The notes under the pieces were generated by a model that was not told the origin of the DNA, ran no database searches, and saw only the letters and a list, made by a program, of their open reading frames with translations. The translations under genes and the position numbers were made by a program. From the NCBI GenBank assembly GCA_902495945.1, contig CABUZD010000007.1:1-31939 (forward strand): 31,939 nt of DNA, in the 5' to 3' direction. The stretch is from an uncultured Collinsella sp. Its GTDB lineage: Bacteria > Actinomycetota > Coriobacteriia > Coriobacteriales > Coriobacteriaceae. Shown here one piece after another: positions 1 through 7,588 of this stretch (position 1 is its first letter; each line of letters starts with the position of its first letter).

Positions 1-59
1 GCCGTCGACGGCACGTATACAATGGTGCGCGTCCTTTTATGCCGACACCGGGAGTAGAC

Positions 60-833
60 ATGCTGCTCGCTATCGATATGGGAAACACGCAGACGGCCAT
101 GGGCCTGTTTGACGGAGACGAGCTGGTGCAGTCGTGGCGCATGCCCACCGACCGCTCCTATACCGCCGACGAGATCCATGTGCGCCTGATGGGTTTCTTT
201 AAGATGTACGACCTCTCGCTCGGCGCGGTCGACGCGATCGCCTTTGCCGGCGTGGTGCCGCAGCTCTCGCGCGAATGGCACGCTGTGGCCGACCGCATTG
301 CCGCAGACGCCATCGTCATCGGGCCGCAGACGGCCGCCGTGACCAAGCTGCGTGCGGCGCGACCCCAGGCCGTGGGCGCCGACCGCGTAGCTAACGCCGT
401 CGCAGCCGAAGCTTTCTACGGCGCGCCAGCGATCGTGGTGGACTTTGGTACCGCGACCAATATCGACGTCATCGATGAGGACGGCTATTACATTGGCGGA
501 GCGATCGCGCCGGGCATCCGCATCTCCATGGACGCGCTAGCTGCCCGCGCTGCCAAGCTCGCCAGCGTTCCGCTCGAGGCGCCCGAGCACGCCATCGGCC
601 GTGACACCGAGGAATGCATCAAGGTCGGCGCCGTGATGGGCGCCGCCGCCATGGCCGAAGGCCTGGTCGCGCGCATGAAGCGCGAGCTGGGCCGCGACGA
701 TGCCACCGTTATCGCCACAGGCGGTCTCGCCGGCATCGTCGCCGATTCGACCGATGCCTTCGACGTGGTCGACGGACAGCTCACCATCAAGGGTATCTGC
801 GAAATCTACCGCCGCATGCAGGAGTTAGCGTAG
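60..833 (+). CDS. coaX: Type III pantothenate kinase
   Basis: The product phosphorylates pantothenate with ATP, the first step of coenzyme A synthesis, in the cytoplasm. The protein of 257 residues starts MLLAIDMGNTQT, the N-terminal ATP-binding motif of the ASKHA-fold CoaX family, and later carries VDFGTATNIDVI and a GGAIAPGI segment, both typical of the family; the length is also typical. I chose the ATG at 60 because GGAG lies at 51-54; an in-frame ATG at 39 would add seven residues with no family match and no good ribosome site. The gene converges on the biotin-ligase-like gene, with only 20 bases between the two stop codons and no clear terminator there. The family assignment is secure. 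Confidence 0.95.
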   Translation: MLLAIDMGNTQTAMGLFDGDELVQSWRMPTDRSYTADEIHVRLMGFFKMYDLSLGAVDAIAFAGVVPQLSREWHAVADRIAADAIVIGPQTAAVTKLRAARPQAVGADRVANAVAAEAFYGAPAIVVDFGTATNIDVIDEDGYYIGGAIAPGIRISMDALAARAAKLASVPLEAPEHAIGRDTEECIKVGAVMGAAAMAEGLVARMKRELGRDDATVIATGGLAGIVADSTDAFDVVDGQLTIKGICEIYRRMQELA

Positions 834-853
834 GCTCTGGCGAAGCCGAGACG

Positions 854-1555
854 CTACAGCCCGCGAATTCGTACGGCCTCGGGCGGAAACTCCTGCTCGC
901 CGGCATCGGTCTTAATGGTCGCGCGGCCCCAGATGTCCAGGCCTGCAAACACACCGACCGCAAGCGGCAGGCCGTTGGGCGACACCGCCGCAACTTGGCG
1001 GCCCAGCAGCGGCACCATGTCGAAGTACTCGCCCAGCACGGGAGCCAGCGGCCCTGCGGCGCCTTGCGGCGTGTTGGCAACAACCGCCCAAGCGCCCACG
1101 CGGGCCAGCACGGCGGCGGCCAGCGTCTCGACCAGCGCTTCGTCAGCCACGTCCACACCAAGCTCGCCCAGCGCCGAACGCTCAATATCCACCGTCACGG
1201 CACCGAACATGCCCGCAGCAGCGGCACCGCCGTTCACGGCAACACGCGCGAGCGACGTCTCAAACGCAGGCGCACCGCACACGATATCGCTCGGCCACTG
1301 GATACCCACCTTACCGGCAAGGCCCAACCCCGGCGTCGAAGCCGTGCCCACGAGCGCGTCCATCATGCCCATCGCAGCCACAAACGGCAGGCCGTGGAAG
1401 GCATGCATGTTCACGTCCGGGCGCACGATCAGCGAAAACGTCAGCGAAGCATCGCCCGCGCTCCACGCGCACCAGCCCGCGGACACGCCCTCGCGGCCCG
1501 CGTTACGCGCCGCGTCGAGCTCGGTGCCGGCGGCAACAGCATTCATCTCGATCAT
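854..1555 (-). CDS. Degenerate biotin-protein ligase-like protein
   Basis: A protein of 233 residues that resembles the catalytic and C-terminal domains of biotin-[acetyl-CoA-carboxylase] ligase. Visible landmarks are SLIVRPD followed by a helix ending MMDAL, the segment KVGIQWPSDIV (family KWPND), and a C-terminal GLDIWGRATIKTD (family G-x-D-x-x-G-x-L-x-V-x-T). There is no N-terminal helix-turn-helix, so it is not a BirA repressor. The glycine/arginine-rich biotinyl-AMP loop (GRGRxG) and the following KLAG segment cannot be found, and the lysine of KWPND is replaced by Gln, so activity is doubtful. Its ATG directly abuts the TAG of the folP-folK gene (stop at 1556-1558), which implies translational coupling. 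It could be a working but diverged ligase, a lipoate-ligase-fold relative, or a decaying copy. Confidence 0.6.
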   Translation of the reverse strand: MIEMNAVAAGTELDAARNAGREGVSAGWCAWSAGDASLTFSLIVRPDVNMHAFHGLPFVAAMGMMDALVGTASTPGLGLAGKVGIQWPSDIVCGAPAFETSLARVAVNGGAAAAGMFGAVTVDIERSALGELGVDVADEALVETLAAAVLARVGAWAVVANTPQGAAGPLAPVLGEYFDMVPLLGRQVAAVSPNGLPLAVGVFAGLDIWGRATIKTDAGEQEFPPEAVRIRGL

Positions 1556-3298
1556 CTACATACGCCCCAATTCGCCAACGATATGGCCCACGCGGTCCTC
1601 GGGCTCCTTGACCTCGACACCGTTGTAGCGGAAGAACCGCGCCGGGTCGTGCATCAGGTCCTCGAGCGGCACCAGCACAAAGTCGCGCTCGCCAATGAGA
1701 GGATGCGGCAGGCGCAGCTTTTTGCCGCCGTGGGTCTCGCCATCCATCCACAGCAGGTCCAGGTCGATGGTGCGCGGACCGTTGGCCTTGGCCTTCTTGG
1801 AGCGGTCGCGCCCCAGCTCGGCCTCGATCTTCATGAGCTCATCGAGCAGCACCAGCGGCGCCAGCTCGGTCTTGATCTCGATGACGGCGTTGGCAAACGC
1901 GTCCTGGCGCGTCTCGTAGGCCGGCTCGCTCTCGTAAATCTTGGAGGAGTTGGACACGCAGGTGAGTGGAATCTCGGCGATCATCTCGCGTGCGGCGCGG
2001 ATGTTGTCGCAGCGATGCCCCAGGTTGGAGCCCACGGCCACAAACGCGCGGCGCGGCTGCGGCTTGGCAACCGCCCAGTAACCGTTCAGGAACTGCGCAA
2101 AACCCGCGGCGTCGTGCACGCGCACGATGTTGGCACCGGCCTGGATGGCGCCCAGGCACACGCCAAACGTGGCGGCATCGCGCTCGGCGGCCTCGGTCAC
2201 GCCCGAGATAGCGCCCACAAAACGCTTGCGCGACACGGCGCACATGAGCGGGTAGCCCAGCGACGCCATCTTGGCAGTCTCGCGCTGGATGACGATGTTC
2301 TCGTTAGCCGACTTACCAAAGCCCGGGCCAGGATCGATGCAGATGCGGTCGCGCGACACGCCGGCATGGATGAGCGTGCGGGCCTGGTCGGACAGAAAGC
2401 CCATGACGCGGCGCATGATGGGCGCCGAATCGGGCAGGGTAAAGCGGCGGAGCTGCAAGGTGGGCACATAGGCCTCCTCACGGCGGGCACTGCGGCGCAT
2501 CAAGGCGGCCAGGCGGTCATTGGACTCCGATGCGGCCTCGGTGGCTGCGGGCGCGGCCTCGGGCGCGGGCGCGACGGTCTCGGCGGCAGCAACCTGCTCG
2601 GCGGCCGGCGTCTCCTGCTCGCTTGAAGGCTCGGACGTGGGCTCCGGTTCGCCAAACGGCAACGAGGGCTGCACCACGCCGCCCGGAAGCTTGGCCTCCG
2701 TCTTGGGCTCGCCCAGCAACTTGCCGCGGCGACGGCGCGCCGGCTTCTCGGCCTCGCGCGCAGCCTCGGCAGCCGCTTCGCGCGCCTTCTCGGCAACAAA
2801 CGCCGCGGCCGAGGTATCGAGCTGCACCGTTGCATGCGTGCGCGTGGGCGCCGCGACCTCGCCGGCGTGCACCACGATGACGCCGCAGGTGCTCGTCGCG
2901 ACAAACTCGACCATCTTGGGGTCGGTGAAGCCTGTCACGTCGTTGACGATCGAGGCGCCGCAGCGCACGGCAGCCTTGGCAACCGCCACGTGGCGCGTGT
3001 CGATCGAGACGATGGCACCCTCTTTGGCCAGCGCGCGTACCACGGGCAGCACGCGGCGAGCCTCCTCGTCGGGGTTGACCGGGGTAAAGCCGGGGCGCGT
3101 GGACTCGCCGCCCACGTCGATGATGTCGGCGCCGGCGTCGAGCATCGCCAGGCCGTACTCGATGGCGGCATCCGGGTCGAAGTGCTCCCCGCCATCGCTA
3201 GACGAATCGGGCGTCACGTTGAGGACGCCCATGATGCGCGGGCGGTCAAAGCTGAGCTCGTACTTTCCGCACCGCCATGTCTTGCTATCGTTCGCCAT
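1556..3298 (-). CDS. folP-folK: Dihydropteroate synthase-HPPK fusion (FolP-FolK) with a large internal insertion
   Basis: One polypeptide of 580 residues covers two consecutive folate steps. Residues 1-149 and about 285-410 form the dihydropteroate synthase barrel: GVLNVTPDS (24-32), DVGGESTRPG (61-70), SIDTR (98-102), NDVTGF (119-124), DPGPGFGK (322-329) and SRKRF (356-360). Residues 416-580 are 6-hydroxymethyl-7,8-dihydropterin pyrophosphokinase: FVAVGSNLG, YESEPAYET, GPRTIDLDLL and LPHPLIGERDFVL. The order DHPS then HPPK is the reverse of the HPPK-DHPS fusions of eukaryotes. Residues about 150-285 are an Ala/Glu/Pro/Arg-rich low-complexity insertion within the barrel. The start at 3298 is set by AGGAGGA at 3304-3310. 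The gene follows the sirtuin gene by 94 bases and abuts the ligase-like gene. Confidence 0.95.
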   Translation of the reverse strand: MANDSKTWRCGKYELSFDRPRIMGVLNVTPDSSSDGGEHFDPDAAIEYGLAMLDAGADIIDVGGESTRPGFTPVNPDEEARRVLPVVRALAKEGAIVSIDTRHVAVAKAAVRCGASIVNDVTGFTDPKMVEFVATSTCGVIVVHAGEVAAPTRTHATVQLDTSAAAFVAEKAREAAAEAAREAEKPARRRRGKLLGEPKTEAKLPGGVVQPSLPFGEPEPTSEPSSEQETPAAEQVAAAETVAPAPEAAPAATEAASESNDRLAALMRRSARREEAYVPTLQLRRFTLPDSAPIMRRVMGFLSDQARTLIHAGVSRDRICIDPGPGFGKSANENIVIQRETAKMASLGYPLMCAVSRKRFVGAISGVTEAAERDAATFGVCLGAIQAGANIVRVHDAAGFAQFLNGYWAVAKPQPRRAFVAVGSNLGHRCDNIRAAREMIAEIPLTCVSNSSKIYESEPAYETRQDAFANAVIEIKTELAPLVLLDELMKIEAELGRDRSKKAKANGPRTIDLDLLWMDGETHGGKKLRLPHPLIGERDFVLVPLEDLMHDPARFFRYNGVEVKEPEDRVGHIVGELGRM

Positions 3299-3392
3299 GA
3301 ACATCCTCCTAAAATGCCCGCGCCGCCGCGACTGGGCGTCGGCGGCGGGGTTGTTTTGCAATCAGCCTTTCTATTGTATCCGCGCGCACGGG

Positions 3393-4145
3393 CTAGAACG
3401 CAAACGCGGCCGCGATGTCGCAAGAAATCAGCAGGTCGGCATTTGCATCCTGATCGGTGGGAGCAAGATTGCAAATGGCCAGCGTATCGCCGGTAAAGTA
3501 GCGCGTAAGGCCCGCCGCTGGATACACCACGAGCGAGGTCCCGCCCACAATGAGGGCATCGGCCGCAGCGATGGCGGCAACGGCACCGGTCAGCACACGC
3601 TCGTCGAGCGGCTCCTCGTAGAGCACCACATCGGGCTTAATACGCCCGCCGCACGCAGGACACACGGGCACACCCGCGGCGTCCTCGTGCTCGCGCGAGC
3701 AAATCCACTCGGCGCTATAGACCGCGCCGCACGACTGGCAAATGTTGCGATGGACCGATCCGTGCAGCTCGAACACACGCTGCGAGCCCGCCATCTGATG
3801 CAGGCCGTCGATGTTTTGCGTTACCACGGCATCAAGCTTGCCGGCGCGTTCCAGCTCGGCCAGCTTGGTGTGGCAGCGGTTGGGCTTGGCGCCAAGCGCG
3901 ATCATCTTGGTGCGGTAAAAGTCGAAGAACTCGGCCGGATGCGCCTCATAAAAGCTATGCGAGAGTATGGTCTCGGGCGGGTAGGCAAACTGCTGGTGGT
4001 ACAGGCCGTCCACGCTGCGGAAATCGGGGATGCCACTCGCCGTGGAAACGCCCGCGCCGCCAAAGAAGACCACGCGCTTGTGGGTGCCGAACAGCTCCGC
4101 CAGCGCGGCGGAGGCCTGCTTGGGGTCCGATATTGCCTGCGTCAT
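3393..4145 (-). CDS. cobB: NAD-dependent protein deacylase (sirtuin, Sir2/CobB family)
   Basis: The product removes acetyl or other acyl groups from lysines, using NAD and releasing nicotinamide and O-acyl-ADP-ribose. In its 250 residues I see the NAD-binding GAGVSTASGIPDFRS (30-44), QNID (110-113), the catalytic histidine H128 in ELHGS, and a zinc site with cysteines 136, 139, 162 and 165 (CQSC and CPAC). GTSLVVYPAAGL is the late nucleotide-binding segment. No Tyr/Arg pair marking desuccinylases is evident, so deacetylation is the more likely activity. The start at 4145 has GGAG seven bases upstream; a longer reading to 4193 runs through sequence without family match. It leads the minus-strand group sirtuin, folP-folK, ligase-like gene. 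Confidence 0.93.
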   Translation of the reverse strand: MTQAISDPKQASAALAELFGTHKRVVFFGGAGVSTASGIPDFRSVDGLYHQQFAYPPETILSHSFYEAHPAEFFDFYRTKMIALGAKPNRCHTKLAELERAGKLDAVVTQNIDGLHQMAGSQRVFELHGSVHRNICQSCGAVYSAEWICSREHEDAAGVPVCPACGGRIKPDVVLYEEPLDERVLTGAVAAIAAADALIVGGTSLVVYPAAGLTRYFTGDTLAICNLAPTDQDANADLLISCDIAAAFAF

Positions 4146-4258
4146 ATGAGTTCTCCGTCCGTGTCTCCGGGACGGCGGCGTTCGCACTATCACTCGCGGA
4201 CTACGCCCCGCCCCTGTTGCGCTAATCTTAAGCCTGCCAACCCCGTCGAAAGGACACC

Positions 4259-5077
4259 ATGCCTCAGACTTACACTTTCGCCTCGTGGAACGTCAACGGC
4301 CTGCGCGCCGTTCTCAAAAAGGACCCGAGCTTTATCCAGATCGCGCAAGAACTCGACGTCGATATCTTGGCGCTGCAAGAGACCAAACTGCAAGAGGGCC
4401 AGGTCGATATTGACCTGCCCGGCTATCATCAAACCTGGAGCTACGCCGAACGCAAAGGCTATTCGGGCACCGCAGTCTTTAGCCGCCAGGAACCGCTGAG
4501 CGTGCTACGCGCCGACGCACTGCTACCCTACGCCGGCGAGGGCGAGGCGGCCGAGCTCGTCGCCCAAGCCGCAACCGAGGGCCGCGTCTGCGCGCTCGAG
4601 TTCGACAAGTTTTGGTTTGTGGATGTCTATACGCCCAACGCCCAAAACGAGCTCGCCCGCATCGACGTGCGCATGGCCTGGGACGATGCCTATCGCGGCT
4701 TTTTGAGCGCGCTTGAGCGCGAGACCGGCAAGCCCGTCGTAACCTGCGGCGACTTTAACGTGGCGCATGAGGAGATCGACCTTAAGAACCCCAAGTCCAA
4801 CCGCGGCAACGCCGGCTTTTCGGACGAGGAACGCGGCAAGTTTACCGAGCTGCTCAACGCCGGGTTTACCGATACCTGGCGTGCGGCAAACCCCGACGTC
4901 GAGGGCGCCTACAGCTGGTGGAGCTACCGCTTTAATGCCCGCAAGAACAACGCAGGCTGGCGCATCGATTATTTCCTGGTGAGCGACGCAATCGCCGGCA
5001 ATGTGCGCGACGCCGGCATCCGTGGCGATATCTTCGGCAGCGACCACTGCCCCGTCACTCTCACGCTAGAGCTCTAG
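4259..5077 (+). CDS. exoA: Exodeoxyribonuclease III / AP endonuclease
   Basis: A base-excision-repair enzyme that cleaves DNA 5' of abasic sites and degrades 3' ends. The 272 residues show the complete motif set of the Xth/ExoA class of exonuclease-endonuclease-phosphatase enzymes: FASWNVNGLR, the metal ligand in LQETK, YTPNAQ, CGDFNVAH, the lesion-contact segment WWSYR, WRIDYFLVS and the catalytic SDHCPV near the C-terminus. Length and motif spacing match the Bacillus-type ExoA. The start at 4259 has AAAGGA five bases upstream. The gene is transcribed away from the sirtuin gene across a 113-base gap, and converges on the ECF transporter operon. It appears to be a single-gene unit. Confidence 0.96.
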   Translation: MPQTYTFASWNVNGLRAVLKKDPSFIQIAQELDVDILALQETKLQEGQVDIDLPGYHQTWSYAERKGYSGTAVFSRQEPLSVLRADALLPYAGEGEAAELVAQAATEGRVCALEFDKFWFVDVYTPNAQNELARIDVRMAWDDAYRGFLSALERETGKPVVTCGDFNVAHEEIDLKNPKSNRGNAGFSDEERGKFTELLNAGFTDTWRAANPDVEGAYSWWSYRFNARKNNAGWRIDYFLVSDAIAGNVRDAGIRGDIFGSDHCPVTLTLEL

Positions 5078-5091
5078 CCCCAAGTAATTCC

Positions 5092-5137
5092 TCTAGGGGA
5101 CAGAGGAAAACAGATCATGTGACCCCTCTCCCCCTAT
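5092..5137. repeat. Imperfect GGGGACAG-type palindrome
   Basis: CTAGGGGACAGAGG and the following GACCCCTCTCCCC form an imperfect inverted repeat just after the exoA stop codon. The GGGGACAG word recurs in other intergenic palindromes of this window (16521, 17206, 20373, 22329). It may serve as a weak terminator for exoA, but there is no T-run. Confidence 0.4.
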
Positions 5138-5142
5138 AAGGT

Positions 5143-5200
5143 GCGGTGGAATAGTTCCTGTTTGGGCAGCAAATAGCCAAAACGAGAGCTATTCCACCGC
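5143..5200. repeat. 58-base two-stem hairpin between convergent genes
   Basis: The outer arms GCGGTGGAATAG (5143-5154) and CTATTCCACCGC (5189-5200) pair perfectly over 12 bp. Inside are a symmetrical 5x5 internal loop (TTCCT opposite GAGAG) and an inner stem GTTTGGGC / GCCAAAAC with one mismatch, closed by an eight-base loop. It lies between the stop codons of exoA and the ECF S-component gene. There is no T-run on either side, so it is not a typical terminator. It could be a palindromic repeat element or a structured RNA end. I see no second copy in this window. Confidence 0.6.
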
Positions 5201-5226
5201 AAGTTCGTGAGGGAACGCGAAATGCC

Positions 5227-5940
5227 CTACAGCCCGTATTTCACGACGACTCGGTTGATGCGGCGACACCAGGGCTTGTACAGGGCAGCCAAAAACACGC
5301 AGGTCGCGAGTCCGTGCGTGATATCGAACGGCACTGCCGTGGCAAGACGCGCCACGGCACCCGCCCAGGTAAGCGGCTGTACAAAACCAATGATGTCATA
5401 CGCGTTGATCACGACGCCATAGAGCAGGCCCGACGCAAAGCCGTACGCCAGCAGTGCTGGCATGCGCACGGTGCCGTCGGCGCGGTCGAACGCACCCGCA
5501 TACGCCAGCGCACCGCCAACGTATCCCACGAGCCCCCAGGCATACATCTGCCATGGCGTCCACATACCCTGTCCAAAAAAGAAATTGCTGGTCAGCGCCG
5601 CCAGCGCGCCAACCATAAAACCATTGCGGCGACCAAGCGCCGCCCCCGCGATAATGGCGACGGCGCTCACCGGTTTAAAGTCGGGAATGGGCCCAAACAG
5701 GATGCGCCCCGCCGCCGCCAGCGCCGCCAGCACCAGCGTGGGCATAATCTGGCGCAAACCCGGACGAGATGCCTCGTAACCCGCAAAGAACAGTGCAAGC
5801 ACCAGCGCCACCACGACAAGCATGGCCAACGCTGCCTGCTCAACACCCGCCAGCAACGCGGCAGCCATCACCGCCGGCACCGCCAACAACAGCGGGATCT
5901 CCAGTTTTGCAAGCAAACGCGAGAAACGACAGTCCGTCAT
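5227..5940 (-). CDS. ECF transporter substrate-binding (S) component
   Basis: A membrane protein of 237 residues with about six hydrophobic helices. The segment around GPIPDFKPVSAVAIIAGAAL, and the following FFFGQGMWTPWQMYAWG, are characteristic of S components of energy-coupling-factor importers (the group that includes cobalamin/queuosine-like S proteins); the substrate cannot be read from sequence. It would capture the substrate outside and dock on the T component encoded upstream. The start at 5940 lies four bases after the TGA of the fused ATPase gene, so translation is probably coupled; a longer reading would run back into that gene. A cobalamin, queuosine or other micronutrient is possible. 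The gene ends the three-gene ECF operon. Confidence 0.8.
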   Translation of the reverse strand: MTDCRFSRLLAKLEIPLLLAVPAVMAAALLAGVEQAALAMLVVVALVLALFFAGYEASRPGLRQIMPTLVLAALAAAGRILFGPIPDFKPVSAVAIIAGAALGRRNGFMVGALAALTSNFFFGQGMWTPWQMYAWGLVGYVGGALAYAGAFDRADGTVRMPALLAYGFASGLLYGVVINAYDIIGFVQPLTWAGAVARLATAVPFDITHGLATCVFLAALYKPWCRRINRVVVKYGL

Positions 5941-5944
5941 CCCA

Positions 5945-7588
5945 TCACGCCCTGTAGAACACGTTGTCGGCAAAGAAATCTGTCGGAGGCTCCATGCAGG
6001 CAATCTCGCCGTCAAACATCATGGCGACGTCGTCGGCTACCTGCTCGGCAAAGTCCAAATCGTGCGTAGCCATGATGACGGTGCCGCCTGCCTGCGCATG
6101 CTCGCGCAGGGCTCGGGCGATAATGCAGCGACTTGCCAGATCAAGACCCTTGGTGGGCTCATCAAGCAGCAGCAGCTCCGGATCAATCAACAGCAGCTTT
6201 GCCAACGCAAGCAGCTGGCGCTGACCACCCGAAAGATCGTACGGGTGACGCGCCTCCAGGCCCGCCAGGCCCAGGCGCGCTGCCTGCTCCTGTGCTGCGG
6301 CCTCGTCGTATCCGCAGGTCGAAGCCCATTCCATCAGCTCGTCGCGCACCGTTTCGGCTACCAGCAATGCCTTGGGATTCTGCGGCAGCAGTGCCGCCGA
6401 AGCCGTCCCACGCACCATGCGGCCACGCTGCAGCTTAGCCGTCTTGGCCAGCACCGAGAGCATCGTCGACTTGCCGCAGCCGTTACCGCCCACAATCGCA
6501 TGCACCGCACCGGCTGAAAACGTCACATCGAGCCCGCGCAGCACCCAACCGCCCGCGCGATCGTAGCGAAACCAGCCTTCCGACAGGGTGGTAGCCGACC
6601 CGCCGTGCATTTTTTGGAGTATTCTGCTTCCATCCGCGCGCGAGAAGGCTTCCGAGCCGTTCTCGAGCGACATTTGCGCCACAAATTCGGACGATTTGTC
6701 CAATTCCGAACTTTTTTTCGCGTTCGATACGTCCCTGGGCGCCTCCAGAGAGCCCATATTGTCCTCACGCCTGCTGAATACTCCGTTATTTGCACGTCGG
6801 ATGGCACCCCACCCCAACATGTCATCGGAAAACAGCGATTCTCGGCGCCCCAAAGAAGCCATATCCGCCACCTCGCGCACGCGACCGCCCTCAATCCGGT
6901 ACGCACACGTCGCATACTCGAGCATCGGCCGCGGTTGATGCGTAGCCACTACAACCGTACAGCCCAGTTCACGGTTCACGCGAAACAGCGCGTGCAGAAA
7001 ATTCTTCTCGGCAACGGGATCGAGCTGAGACGTGGGCTCGTCGAGTAGCAGCACACGCGGACGCAGCGCCAGGACGGCGGCAAGCGACAGCAGCTGCTTG
7101 CGGCCACCCGAAAGCGTATCGGTGTCGCGGTGGAGCCAATCCTCCAACCCAAAGAAATAGCTGGTCTCGGCTACGCGACGGTGCATCTCGTCGCGCGCTA
7201 GCCCCAAGTTTTCCAGGCCAAACGCCATCTCGTGCCACACGGTCTCGCACACGATCTGGTTCTCGGGATCCTGGAACACATAACCCACGCGCTCCGCCGA
7301 TGCCCGCACATCCATGTCGGCGACGGGCTCGCCCAGCACGCGCAGTTCGCCAGTGCGCTCGCCCGCTGGAGCGATCTCGGGCTTGAGCAGCGACAGCAGC
7401 GTCGACTTGCCCGAACCGGTGCCGCCAACAAGCAGCGCAAATGCACCTTGGGGAACAGACCAGTCGAGCCCCTCGAGCACCGCAGCATCAGCATCGGAGT
7501 AGGCAAAGCTCAGGCTTCGCACCTCAATCGCCGGCATATCCGGGCCGCACGCCGCGCCCGACACCGGGCCCCTATCCAACCGAGCCAT
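5945..7588 (-). CDS. Fused ECF transporter ATPases (A-A', two ABC domains)
   Basis: The protein of 547 residues holds two complete ABC ATPase domains that power an ECF-type importer. Domain 1 (about 20-250) has Walker A GGTGSGKST (55-63), Q-loop QDPENQIV, signature LSGGRKQ, Walker B VLLLDEPTSQLD and switch ATHQP. Domain 2 (about 325-540) has GGNGCGKST, QNPKALLV, LSGGQRQ, LLLLDEPTKGLD and ATHDL. The QDPENQ Q-loop is characteristic of CbiO/EcfA ATPases. A Ser/Glu/Lys-rich linker of about 65 residues (DNA about 6600-6830) is AT-richer than either domain. The ATG at 7588 shares one base with the TGA of the T-component gene, so the two are coupled. An internal ATG at 7537 (MPAIEVRS) is an alternative start without a ribosome site. 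Confidence 0.93.
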   Translation of the reverse strand: MARLDRGPVSGAACGPDMPAIEVRSLSFAYSDADAAVLEGLDWSVPQGAFALLVGGTGSGKSTLLSLLKPEIAPAGERTGELRVLGEPVADMDVRASAERVGYVFQDPENQIVCETVWHEMAFGLENLGLARDEMHRRVAETSYFFGLEDWLHRDTDTLSGGRKQLLSLAAVLALRPRVLLLDEPTSQLDPVAEKNFLHALFRVNRELGCTVVVATHQPRPMLEYATCAYRIEGGRVREVADMASLGRRESLFSDDMLGWGAIRRANNGVFSRREDNMGSLEAPRDVSNAKKSSELDKSSEFVAQMSLENGSEAFSRADGSRILQKMHGGSATTLSEGWFRYDRAGGWVLRGLDVTFSAGAVHAIVGGNGCGKSTMLSVLAKTAKLQRGRMVRGTASAALLPQNPKALLVAETVRDELMEWASTCGYDEAAAQEQAARLGLAGLEARHPYDLSGGQRQLLALAKLLLIDPELLLLDEPTKGLDLASRCIIARALREHAQAGGTVIMATHDLDFAEQVADDVAMMFDGEIACMEPPTDFFADNVFYRA

